This document shows positions 16,053-24,200 of a DNA stretch of 26,522 nucleotides, in pieces. The notes below the pieces were generated by a model. That model ran no database searches. It was not told where the DNA came from and worked only from the letters and a program-made list of their open reading frames with translations. Each line of letters opens with the position of its first letter. The first letter of the stretch is position 1. The position numbers and the translations under genes are program-made. Origin of the DNA: Flavobacteriaceae bacterium (GTDB lineage Bacteria; Bacteroidota; Bacteroidia; Flavobacteriales; Flavobacteriaceae); contig JAUYUF010000067.1 of assembly GCA_030694835.1 (NCBI GenBank), positions 1 through 26,522 on the forward strand, in the 5' to 3' direction.

Positions 16053-17783
16053 TTATATGTCACAAACTGAAATATTTTGAACTTTTGAAATATGATTTCC
16101 ATGTTCATCATATAAATGTACCGCACAGGCTAAACAAGGGTCAAATGAGTGAATAGTGCGTATAATTTCTAACGGAAGCTTTGGGTCTGCCACTGGAGTG
16201 CCGATTAAAGCAGCTTCATAAGGAGATCGTTGTCCTTTTCCATCTCTAGGGGATGCATTCCAGGTTGTTGGTACAACCTGCTGATAGTTTTCTGTTTTAC
16301 CATCTTTAATTTTAATCCAATGTGCTAAACCACCGCGTGGTGCTTCTGTAAAACCAACGCCTTTAGCTTCTGCTGGCCAAGTTTTAGGATCCCATTTCTC
16401 GGTATTTGCCATTCTGCTATCACCATTTTTGATATTGGCTAACAATTGATTGTAAAATTCCATGGTCCAGCCTGCAATTAATTTGGTTTCAATTCCGCGA
16501 GCTGCTGTTCTTCCTAAAGTTGAGAATAATGCTTCAACAGGAACATTTAGATGTTTTAAGGCGCCATTCACAGCTTCTTGAACTTCTTTATTCCCGCGAG
16601 CATATGAAACTAATAATCTAGCTAATGGACCAACTTCCATTGGTTTGTCTCTCCAACGAGGTGTTTTTACAAAGCTATATTTATCTTCCACATTAAGGAA
16701 ATCATACGGTGATTTTGGACCTGTATAGTTGATATTCGTTTCACCTTCCCAAGGATGTTTTCCTTTTTCATTTCCATCAGAATAATCATACCATGAATTA
16801 TTAACATACTCTACAATATCATTACTTCTATGATCAACATCATGAACTTTGGATAAGTCAAAATCTAGAATAACTCCTTGAGGGAATTTAAAACTTGACA
16901 CATCATTGTAACCATTAGTTGGGAAATCGCCATAGGACATATAGTTTCCAAAACCTTTACCGATAGCTCCCCAATCTTTATAGAACGATGCGATGGCTAA
17001 TAAATCTGGAATATAAACCTGTTCAATGAAATTTTTACCTTCTTCTAATAATTTACCTACATAGGCTAATCGTTCAGCGTTTAATCCTCCTGGGCTATCC
17101 GTATTAATGGTGCAAGCCATACCTCCGACTAAATAATTTGGATGTGGATTTTTACCTCCTAAAATAGTATGAACTTTTACAATTTCTTTCTGCCATTCTA
17201 ATGCTTCTAGATAATGAGTTACTGCCAACAAATTAACTTCTGCAGGAAGTTTCATTTGAGGATGACCCCAATACCCATTGGCAAAAATGCCTAATTGTCC
17301 GCTTTCAACGAATTTTTTTAAGCGTTTTTGTACATCAGAAAAATATCCTGGTGAACTTTTTGGCCAGTTAGAAATACTTTGAGCTATTTCGGAGGTTTTT
17401 TTAGGATCTGCATTTAAACATGAGACAACATCAACCCAGTCTAATGCGTGTAAATGATAGAAATGTACTGCATGATCGTGCATATACAAAGCTCCCTCCA
17501 TGATATTTCTAACCATTTCTGCATTTGGAGGAACTACAATTCCTAAGGCATCTTCAACGGCTCTAACAGAGGTTAAAGCATGAACGGTGGTACAAACTCC
17601 ACAAGTACGTTGTACAAAGGCCCATACATCACGAGGATCTCTGCCTTTTACAATATTTTCTAATCCACGCACCATAGTGCTTGAGCTAAAAGCATCTACA
17701 ATTTTTCCATCTTTTATTTCTGCTTCTATTCTTAAATGACCCTCAATTCTGGTTACAGGGTCAACTACGATTCTATTTGCCAT
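16053..17783 (-). CDS. hyaB: [NiFe] hydrogenase group 1d large subunit
   Basis: This 576-residue protein carries the NiFe active site, oxidising H2 to protons and electrons at the outer face of the cytoplasmic membrane. The L1 motif RTCGVCTTVH gives C61 and C64, and the L2 motif DPCLACAVH gives C550 and C553, the four nickel ligands. The protease cuts after H556, removing 20 residues (LYDEHGNHISKVQNISVCDI). The N-terminal RIEGHLRIE is typical. No signal peptide is present, as expected for export piggy-backed on the Tat signal of the small subunit. It starts 10 bp after hyaA. Confidence 0.97.
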   Translation of the reverse strand: MANRIVVDPVTRIEGHLRIEAEIKDGKIVDAFSSSTMVRGLENIVKGRDPRDVWAFVQRTCGVCTTVHALTSVRAVEDALGIVVPPNAEMVRNIMEGALYMHDHAVHFYHLHALDWVDVVSCLNADPKKTSEIAQSISNWPKSSPGYFSDVQKRLKKFVESGQLGIFANGYWGHPQMKLPAEVNLLAVTHYLEALEWQKEIVKVHTILGGKNPHPNYLVGGMACTINTDSPGGLNAERLAYVGKLLEEGKNFIEQVYIPDLLAIASFYKDWGAIGKGFGNYMSYGDFPTNGYNDVSSFKFPQGVILDFDLSKVHDVDHRSNDIVEYVNNSWYDYSDGNEKGKHPWEGETNINYTGPKSPYDFLNVEDKYSFVKTPRWRDKPMEVGPLARLLVSYARGNKEVQEAVNGALKHLNVPVEALFSTLGRTAARGIETKLIAGWTMEFYNQLLANIKNGDSRMANTEKWDPKTWPAEAKGVGFTEAPRGGLAHWIKIKDGKTENYQQVVPTTWNASPRDGKGQRSPYEAALIGTPVADPKLPLEIIRTIHSFDPCLACAVHLYDEHGNHISKVQNISVCDI

Positions 17784-17793
17784 AACTAATAAT

Positions 17794-18918
17794 TTAATAC
17801 TTTAGATTTTCTTCGTTTTTGGTTGCATCATCAACTCGCTTATCTAATTCTTTCTTTTTAGAAATATTAGCAGCTATTGCGTGAACGGCTATACCACCAG
17901 CTAGAACTGCAGCGGCAACTTTACCGATATCATCAGCGGTTCCTTCAATTCCAAATCCAGGAACATTGGTGGCTCTTTCGTAGAATGGTCCGTTATCCCA
18001 GAAGTTTTCTTCACTACATCCAATACAACCATGTCCAGATTGAATTGGGAAACTAACGCCGTTATTCCATTTAATAGTTCCACAAGCATTGTAAGTAGAA
18101 GGTCCTTTACAACCTAATTTATACAAACAATAACCTTCTTTAGCATTAGCATCATCAAAAGATTGAGCATATAATCCAGCATCAAAATAAGGTCTTCTAT
18201 AACAAGTATCGTGTACACGTTTAGCGTAGAATGCTTTTGGTCTTCCTAAACGATCTAATTCAGGTAAAACTCCAAAAGTTACTACGTGAACAATTACTCC
18301 AGCCATCACTTCACCAATTGGCGGGCAACCTGGAACTCGAATAATGGGTTTGTCTTTAATAATTTTATGGATTGGAGTAGCTCCTGTTGGATTTGGATGT
18401 GCTGCCTGAACGCAACCGTTGGAAGCACAACTTCCCCAAGCAATAATTGCTTTAGCGCCAGCAGCAGCTTCTTTGAGTGATTCTAAAGCAGATTTACCTG
18501 CAATACAACAATAGTTACCATCGGCACCCATAGGGATAGAACCTTCTACGCAAAGAATATATTCACCATGATATTTTTCCATAGTTGCATGTTTAGCAGC
18601 TTCAGCTTGTTCGCCTGATGCTGCCATAAGAGTTTGCGTGTAATCTAGAGAGATTTTGTCTAGGATGATGTCAGCAACTATTGGGTGATTAGATCTAATA
18701 AATGACTCACTACAGCAAGTACATTCTTGATAATGTTCCCAAATGACTGGCATACGTGGAGTTGTTTCAAGTGATTTTGCCACTTGCGCAACCATCGAAG
18801 TTTCAAGTCCCATATAGGCAGCTATATAGGTAGAAAACTTCATGAAGTCTCTACGATTGTATCCATTTTTGATGATACTTTCGTAATAGGTTTCTTTTTT
18901 TTCCTTGATTGTAGCCAT
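17794..18918 (-). CDS. hyaA: [NiFe] hydrogenase group 1d small subunit, six-Cys proximal cluster
   Basis: This 374-residue electron-transfer subunit has a Tat signal (RRDFMK at 22-27 and a hydrophobic stretch to about 47). The proximal site has C66, C68, C69 (ECTCCSES), C164 and C169 (WGSCASNGC), and C198 (VPGC). C68 and C169 correspond to the two extra cysteines (C19 and C120) that build the [4Fe-3S] cluster of oxygen-tolerant Hyd-1 and MBH enzymes. Distal ligands are H236, C239, C264 and C270. Medial [3Fe-4S] ligands are C279, C298 and C301 (SGHGCIGC). A C-terminal membrane anchor (about 330-352) is followed by a charged tail. The sequence from WGSCAS to PIQSGHG is strikingly like E. coli HyaA. 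It is the first gene of the minus arm. Confidence 0.97.
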   Translation of the reverse strand: MATIKEKKETYYESIIKNGYNRRDFMKFSTYIAAYMGLETSMVAQVAKSLETTPRMPVIWEHYQECTCCSESFIRSNHPIVADIILDKISLDYTQTLMAASGEQAEAAKHATMEKYHGEYILCVEGSIPMGADGNYCCIAGKSALESLKEAAAGAKAIIAWGSCASNGCVQAAHPNPTGATPIHKIIKDKPIIRVPGCPPIGEVMAGVIVHVVTFGVLPELDRLGRPKAFYAKRVHDTCYRRPYFDAGLYAQSFDDANAKEGYCLYKLGCKGPSTYNACGTIKWNNGVSFPIQSGHGCIGCSEENFWDNGPFYERATNVPGFGIEGTADDIGKVAAAVLAGGIAVHAIAANISKKKELDKRVDDATKNEENLKY

Positions 18919-18953
18919 AGTAAATGAATTAATTTTAAAGAACGCTTAGTTAG

Positions 18954-18968
18954 TTGATTTTCAATCAA
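18954..18968. promoter_or_regulatory. Palindrome upstream of hyaA, possible operator
   Basis: TTGATT and AATCAA flank three bases, forming a 15-bp palindrome 36-50 bp before the hyaA ATG. The half-sites resemble Crp/Fnr-family sites (TTGAT...ATCAA), but the usual spacing is 4 and here TTGAT to ATCAA is 5. It could also be a weak leader hairpin. The regulator is unknown. Confidence 0.3.
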
Positions 18969-19091
18969 TTTTTAAAGTTAAAATATTTTTTCAATAAATT
19001 GCACATATCGCACTAATTTAGAATGATTTAAAATAATAAATAAGATAAAATTGTATTTTATTAATAAAAATGTAATATTAGTAACATATCA

Positions 19092-19123
19092 TTGAAAAGT
19101 ATCAAATCTAATAATTATATTTG
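19092..19123 (+). promoter_or_regulatory. Candidate promoter of the hypA-hox arm
   Basis: TTG at 19092-19094 and TATATTTG at 19116-19123, 21 bp apart, fit the Bacteroidota -33/-7 pattern. The predicted transcript start falls about 15 bp before the hypA ATG. On the opposite strand TAGATTTG (19110-19103) is a -7-like box that could fire towards hyaA, with a leader of about 180 nt. The two would overlap, and no -33 is evident for it. Confidence 0.5.
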
Positions 19124-19125
19124 AT

Positions 19126-19136
19126 GGGTATAAAAT
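19126..19136 (+). repeat. GGGTATAAAAT motif, copy 1 (before hypA)
   Basis: This 11-mer ends 7 bp before the hypA ATG. The identical 11-mer stands before hoxF (19646-19656). The A-rich TAAAA part could serve as a Bacteroidota-type translation enhancer. Confidence 0.4.
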
Positions 19137-19143
19137 TTAATAT

Positions 19144-19485
19144 ATGCATGAATTATCAATAGTATTGGGAATTGTTAAAATTGCTGAGGATGAAACTAAA
19201 AAAGCAAATGCTAGTAGAGTTGAATCTATCGAACTAGAAATTGGCACATTAGCAGGTGTTGAATTTGATTCGTTGGATTATGTATGGGAATCTGCCGTTA
19301 AAGATACCGTATTGGAAAATGCTGAAAAACAGATAAATATTATAATTGCTAAAGGTAAATGTGTTGATTGTGATACTATTTTTGAATTAAAAAACTACTA
19401 CGACTCGTGTCCAAATTGCCAAAGTTTTTTTAAAAGTATTCTTCAAGGCAAAGAATTGAGAGTAAAATCATTAGAAGTAGAATGA
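19144..19485 (+). CDS. hypA: HypA, nickel metallochaperone
   Basis: HypA delivers nickel, with HypB, to the hydrogenase large subunit. The 113-residue protein begins MHEL, where the N-terminal amine and H2 bind nickel. It has a structural zinc site with C73, C76, C89 and C92 (CVDC and CPNC). The length is typical. It opens the plus arm, and is separated from hoxF by 180 bp. Confidence 0.96.
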   Translation: MHELSIVLGIVKIAEDETKKANASRVESIELEIGTLAGVEFDSLDYVWESAVKDTVLENAEKQINIIIAKGKCVDCDTIFELKNYYDSCPNCQSFFKSILQGKELRVKSLEVE

Positions 19486-19645
19486 TTTTTATTTAACGTT
19501 TCTCCTCAAATCATGTGAGAAGTTTAATTAAATTACCTTTTTTTTCATTTTTATTGGATTCACAAAATATTTCCTTTATATTATATAAATCGCAATTAAT
19601 TTATTCATTTATTTTGATAAATTAAGAATTGTGCAGTAACTTACA

Positions 19646-19656
19646 GGGTATAAAAT
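19646..19656 (+). repeat. GGGTATAAAAT motif, copy 2 (before hoxF)
   Basis: Identical to 19126-19136 and ending 9 bp before the hoxF ATG. It lies in a 180-bp gap (19486-19665) that otherwise holds only a weak hairpin (TTCTC at 19500-19504 with GAGAA at 19517-19521) and an imperfect -7-like TATTTTG near 19612. A second promoter in front of hoxF is therefore possible but not shown. Confidence 0.4.
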
Positions 19657-19665
19657 CAACAACCA

Positions 19666-21498
19666 ATGGAAGTTATTAAAAATACTACAAACAGAACTTC
19701 GCTCTTAAATGTGTTGTGGGATATCCAAAAAAAACGAAGACACATTAGTAGTGAAGACATGGTTAAAATTGCTAAAGAATTTAAAATGTCAAAAATGGAA
19801 GTAGAAGGTATTGTATCTTTTTACCATTTTTTTCATCAATCTGATGTTGGGAAATACACGGTTTATTTAAACAATGCGATTATTTCAAAAATTAAAAACC
19901 ACAAAGAAGTAAAAGAAGCCTTTGAACACGAAGTGGGTATTAAATTTGGACATATAACTGCTGATAAAATGTTTGGTTTGTTTGAAACGTCGTGTATTGG
20001 ACTCAGTGATCAAGAAACTGCGGCTTTAATTAATTATAGAGCTTTTACTAACCTAACCTCTGAAAAGGTTAAATCGATTATCAGTCAGTTAAAATCTGGA
20101 GTGGCAATCGACGAAATTGCTGATTTTCCAGAAGATAATATTCAATATACTCCCTCCAAAAATAAAATAGTTTTTTTTAGAAATTATGAGCCTTTTAGTT
20201 CGCTTAAAAAATTGGAAGATAATTCTCCAGAAGCCATTATTGAATTGGTTAAAAATGCCAAATTATCAGGTAGAGGTGGCGCTTTTTTTCCTACAGGATT
20301 GAAATGGGAATTGTGTAAATCACAAAAAGAACCTCAAAAATATATTATTTGTAATGCCGATGAAGGAGAACCAGGAACCTTTAAAGATCGTGTGCTAATG
20401 AATAAATTACCTGGACTTCTACTGGAAGGGATGATCATGGCTGGATATGCCGTTGGAGCTTCTAAAGGTTATATTTATTTAAGAGCAGAATATTCCTATT
20501 TAAAAGAAAAACTTGAACAGACGATTTCTGAATTTAAAAAACAAGCTTGGTTAGGAAAAAATATTAAAGCGAATAAAACTTTTGATTTTGAAATTGAAAT
20601 ATTTATGGGCGCTGGAGCTTATGTGTGTGGAGAAGAAACTGCTCTTATCAATTCAATGGAAGGAAAAAGAGGAGAACCAACAACGAAAGAATATTTTCCA
20701 GTTGAGAAAGGTTATCTTGGAAAACCAACAGTGGTGAATAATGTAGAAACACTATGTGCAGTTCCTAGAATTCTAGAAATGGGAGTTGATAAATATTTGT
20801 CTATTGGTACAAAACTAACACCAGGAACAAAATTAATGAGTGTTTCTGGAGATTGTAAAAAACCTGGGATTTATGAAATTGAATGGGGAATGAAACTAAA
20901 AGATTTTCTAAAACTTATTGAAGCAGAAAATCCTCATTATATACTTTACAACGGATTCTCAGGTGAATGTCTTTCAGAAGCCGATTTAGACCGAGAAATT
21001 TCAGGAGAGAATTTATTAGCTGACCACATTCAATTTGAATTTAATGACCCAATAGAATATGCTCGAAAAATGAGAGGAGTAGGTTTAAGAAGTGGCGGTT
21101 CATTTATGGTTTTTAATAAAGATAGAGACTTGTTGCAAATCCTAAAAAACATCTCTGACTTTTTTGTAGAAGAATCTTGTGGAGTGTGTGTTCCATGCAG
21201 AACTGGAAATTTTTTATTAAATAAGAAAATCAATAAGGTAATTAATCGACATGCCGATGCAACTGATTTAGAGCAAGTAAAAGAATGGAGTAATATTATA
21301 AAACAATCAAGTCGTTGTGGATTAGGAAAAACATCCACCAATTGTTTGTTAACCGCAATGTTAAAATTTCCAGAAGATTTTGAGAAAGGGCTGTTAGCCG
21401 AAAGTGATTTCAATCACACCTTCAATTTAGAAAATGCAACGGCAGAATACAATGCTATTATTAACGAAATAGAATCTACTTATGGACAATCCAATTAA
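19666..21498 (+). CDS. hoxF: HoxF, NADH/FMN diaphorase subunit with NuoE-like N-terminal domain
   Basis: HoxF passes electrons from the hydrogenase module to NAD+ through FMN. The 610 residues match the Cupriavidus HoxF plan: a NuoE-like domain (about 1-155) fused to a NuoF-like domain (about 165-595). The FMN/NADH site shows SGRGGAFFPTGLKW (201-214) and CNADEGEPGTFKDR (229-242). The [4Fe-4S] ligands are C505, C508, C511 and C551. The NuoE-like domain keeps only C110 (SCIGLSDQ) of the four [2Fe-2S] cysteines, as the usual first pair is replaced by VYLNNAIISK; it probably holds no cluster. Its last 17 bp overlap hoxUY, implying translational coupling. Confidence 0.96.
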   Translation: MEVIKNTTNRTSLLNVLWDIQKKRRHISSEDMVKIAKEFKMSKMEVEGIVSFYHFFHQSDVGKYTVYLNNAIISKIKNHKEVKEAFEHEVGIKFGHITADKMFGLFETSCIGLSDQETAALINYRAFTNLTSEKVKSIISQLKSGVAIDEIADFPEDNIQYTPSKNKIVFFRNYEPFSSLKKLEDNSPEAIIELVKNAKLSGRGGAFFPTGLKWELCKSQKEPQKYIICNADEGEPGTFKDRVLMNKLPGLLLEGMIMAGYAVGASKGYIYLRAEYSYLKEKLEQTISEFKKQAWLGKNIKANKTFDFEIEIFMGAGAYVCGEETALINSMEGKRGEPTTKEYFPVEKGYLGKPTVVNNVETLCAVPRILEMGVDKYLSIGTKLTPGTKLMSVSGDCKKPGIYEIEWGMKLKDFLKLIEAENPHYILYNGFSGECLSEADLDREISGENLLADHIQFEFNDPIEYARKMRGVGLRSGGSFMVFNKDRDLLQILKNISDFFVEESCGVCVPCRTGNFLLNKKINKVINRHADATDLEQVKEWSNIIKQSSRCGLGKTSTNCLLTAMLKFPEDFEKGLLAESDFNHTFNLENATAEYNAIINEIESTYGQSN

Positions 21499-22750
21499 TA
21501 TCCTCATAGATGGTAGAAATTATCAAGTTGAAAAAGGAAGAAACTTGGTGGATGCTGCCAAAGAAAATGGTGTTTATATCCCAACATTGTGTCATTTTCA
21601 TAATCAAGAACATGCGCTTGGAACGTGCAGAATATGTACTGTAAATGTTAACGGAAAATTTACAACCGCTTGTACTACAAAAGTTCATGAGGGTATGGAA
21701 ATTGAAATTAATACACCAGAACTGATTGATACTAGAAAAGCACTCATAGAAATGTTGTATGCCGAAGGAAATCATTTTTGTCCATCCTGTGAGAAAAGTG
21801 GTAATTGCGATATGCAAAATTTAGGGTACGATATGGGGTTAACTGTTTCTCGGTTTCCACATGTTTTTAGCGATAAGATAGTCGATTTTAATCCAAAAAG
21901 GATGATTATGGAGTCCAATCGCTGTATCCTTTGTCAGCGCTGTGTAGATGAAGTGAAAACAAAAGATGGATATCGTGTGTTTTCATTTGCGCAACGCGGT
22001 GTTAAGACCATGGTAAAAATAGATTATGAACAAGAAGAGAAATTATCGGAGGCAGAAGCTATTAGAGCCATGAATATTTGTCCAGTTGGCGCCATATTGG
22101 TGAAAGGAATGATTCAGGAGTTGCCTTTTGGTGAACGCAAATACGATTTAAGTGGAAAAAACAAGAATGTAACGCTGAAGAAAAAATATGTTGAAACACT
22201 TGATAAAGGAAAATTTATTGTTGCTACTACATCATTAGCAGGTTGCTTTGGTTGTCACATGTCGTTGTTAGATATTGATACTGATTTAATTGATCTAATT
22301 GATGTAGTTGAGTTTAACAAATCACCTTTAACCGATATCAAAACATTTACCAAACAATGCGATATCGGATTGGTAGAAGGTGGTTGCGCTAATTCAGAAA
22401 ATATTCATGTGTTAAAAGAGTTCAGAAAAAAATGTGACATATTAGTTGTTTTTGGTGAGTGTGCCATTATGGGCGGAATTCCTGCGATGCGAAATTTTGT
22501 GCCACTCAAAGAATGTTTAGAAGAAGCTTATATCCATGGATTAACAAGTGAAATTGGAGCGAATGTTATTCCTAATCATGAAGATATTCCTAAGTTATTA
22601 AACAATGTATATCCATGTAATGAAATTGTAAAAGTTGATTATTTTATTCCTGGATGTCCACCAAATGCCAATCATATTTGGAAAGTAGTTAAAAATATAT
22701 TGATGGGCGAAGAATTTTCAATTACGCACGAAGAATTTAAATACGATTAA
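21482..22750 (+). CDS. hoxUY: HoxU-HoxY fusion: diaphorase small subunit joined to hydrogenase small subunit
   Basis: This single 422-residue frame holds two subunits that are separate in other known Hox enzymes. Residues 1 to about 235 are HoxU: [2Fe-2S] ligands C37, C49, C52, C64; an H98/C100/C103/C109 [4Fe-4S] site; and C148, C151, C154, C200. Residues from about 243 are HoxY: GCFGC (C255, C258), GEC (C327) and PGCPP (C392) hold the proximal [4Fe-4S] cluster beside the NiFe site, and the C-terminus EFKYD resembles HoxY ends. The joint (about 211-259) contains no methionine, so separate initiation of HoxY is unlikely. The fusion wires the cluster chain from NiFe site to FMN in one polypeptide. 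The gene overlaps hoxF by 17 bp and is 1 bp from hoxH. Confidence 0.95.
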   Translation: MDNPINILIDGRNYQVEKGRNLVDAAKENGVYIPTLCHFHNQEHALGTCRICTVNVNGKFTTACTTKVHEGMEIEINTPELIDTRKALIEMLYAEGNHFCPSCEKSGNCDMQNLGYDMGLTVSRFPHVFSDKIVDFNPKRMIMESNRCILCQRCVDEVKTKDGYRVFSFAQRGVKTMVKIDYEQEEKLSEAEAIRAMNICPVGAILVKGMIQELPFGERKYDLSGKNKNVTLKKKYVETLDKGKFIVATTSLAGCFGCHMSLLDIDTDLIDLIDVVEFNKSPLTDIKTFTKQCDIGLVEGGCANSENIHVLKEFRKKCDILVVFGECAIMGGIPAMRNFVPLKECLEEAYIHGLTSEIGANVIPNHEDIPKLLNNVYPCNEIVKVDYFIPGCPPNANHIWKVVKNILMGEEFSITHEEFKYD

Positions 22751-22751
22751 C

Positions 22752-24200
22752 ATGAAAAAATTAGTCATAGACCCCGTAACCAGAGTAGAAGGGCATGGTA
22801 AAGTAACCATCCATTTAGATGAAAATAATAAAGTAAAAGATTCTTTTTTTCATATTGTTGAATTTAGAGGTTTTGAACGATTTATTCAAGGTCATCCTTA
22901 TTGGGAAGCACCCGTTATGGTACAACGATTGTGTGGTATTTGTCCAGTGAGTCATCATCTAGCAGCTGCAAAGGCGATAGATCAAATTATTGGTGTCGAT
23001 CCTGATCAATTGTCACTTCCAGCTCAAAAAATCAGAAAATTATTGCATTTCGGACAAGTTTTCCAATCGCATGCTTTACATTTTTTCTACCTCGCATCAC
23101 CCGATTTGTTGTTTGGTGTAAACGCATCGCCAACAGTTAGAAATGTGGTGGGAGTTGCCATTGAAAATCCTGAATTAGCCAAAAAAGGAATTTTAATGCG
23201 CAAATTTGGTCAAGAAATTATCAGAACAATTGCAGGTAAAAGAATTCATGGTATTTCTGCATCACCAGGCGGAGTACACAAAAAAATTACCGTTAAAGAT
23301 CGAGATTACTTTTTAGACAGTAAAGAAATTCCATCAATAGATGCCATGATAAATTGGTCCAAAGAGGTCATCGATTTTATGAAAGGCTATCACGAAACTC
23401 ATAAAAATTGGTTAGATACATTTGCCGCCTATCCCTCAGGGCATTTAGGTTTAGTGAATAAGAAAAATGGTTTTTTAGAGTTATACGATGGTAATTTAAG
23501 AGCAGTAGATGCAGATGGAAACATTACTTTAAATGATGTTCCAAGCGATGATTATCTTCAATATTTTAAAGAAGGAGTAGAAAAATGGTCGTATTTAAAA
23601 TTTCCATATTTAAAACATTTAGGCAGAGAAAAAGGCTGGAATAGAGTTGGACCTTTAGCACGCATTAATATTTGTGATGGAATTGAAACGCCACTAGCTG
23701 AAAAAGAGCGCTTTATTTTTAAACTTATGACTGAAAATAAAATTAATAACAGAACGATGTATTCGCATTGGGCACGTTTAATAGAAATGTTGTATTGCGC
23801 CGAAATGATGAAAAAATTGCTGCATGATGATGATATTTTAAGTAATGATTTAACTCGAAAAGGAGAACGCAGATCTGAAGGTATCGGAATTATTGAAGCG
23901 CCTCGTGGTACATTAATTCATCATTATGAAGTAGATGAGAAAGATCGAATAACTCGTTGTAATTTAATTGTATCTACAACTCATAATAATGAACCGATGA
24001 ATCAGGCCGTAAAATGGGTAGCTAATAATGTAATTAGTGGAGTTCCTGAAATATCAGAAGGAATGTTAAATCAAGTAGAAGTAGCCATAAGAGCATACGA
24101 TCCATGTTTAAGTTGTGCAACGCATGCTATAGGACAGATGCCGTTAGAAATACAATTAATTGATCATCAAGGAAAATTAATCGATGAAAAAAGAAGCTAA
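22752..24200 (+). CDS. hoxH: HoxH, group 3d [NiFe] hydrogenase large subunit
   Basis: HoxH carries the NiFe site of the cytoplasmic NAD-reducing (bidirectional) hydrogenase. The 482-residue protein has L1 RLCGICPVSHH (C61, C64) and L2 DPCLSCATH (C452, C455). HoxW is expected to cut after H458, releasing 24 residues starting AIGQMP. RVEGHGKVTIH near the N-terminus is typical. No signal peptide is present. It begins 1 bp after hoxUY and overlaps hoxW by 17 bp. Group 3d assignment rests on its partners and overall likeness to Cupriavidus HoxH. Confidence 0.97.
   Translation: MKKLVIDPVTRVEGHGKVTIHLDENNKVKDSFFHIVEFRGFERFIQGHPYWEAPVMVQRLCGICPVSHHLAAAKAIDQIIGVDPDQLSLPAQKIRKLLHFGQVFQSHALHFFYLASPDLLFGVNASPTVRNVVGVAIENPELAKKGILMRKFGQEIIRTIAGKRIHGISASPGGVHKKITVKDRDYFLDSKEIPSIDAMINWSKEVIDFMKGYHETHKNWLDTFAAYPSGHLGLVNKKNGFLELYDGNLRAVDADGNITLNDVPSDDYLQYFKEGVEKWSYLKFPYLKHLGREKGWNRVGPLARINICDGIETPLAEKERFIFKLMTENKINNRTMYSHWARLIEMLYCAEMMKKLLHDDDILSNDLTRKGERRSEGIGIIEAPRGTLIHHYEVDEKDRITRCNLIVSTTHNNEPMNQAVKWVANNVISGVPEISEGMLNQVEVAIRAYDPCLSCATHAIGQMPLEIQLIDHQGKLIDEKRS

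Noticed and set aside
18954..18968. True Fnr box upstream of hyaA
   Set aside because: The half-sites are right but the spacer is 5 rather than 4; kept only as a low-confidence palindrome.
18919..19143. Sigma-54 promoter for the hydrogenase genes
   Set aside because: I looked for TGGCAC-N5-TTGC on both strands; TTGCACATATCGCA near 19000 superficially resembles parts of it but lacks the GG/GC spacing.
21476..21817. Minus-strand open frame of 113 codons opposite hoxUY
   Set aside because: It is a shadow of hoxUY in an antisense frame, with no family resemblance.
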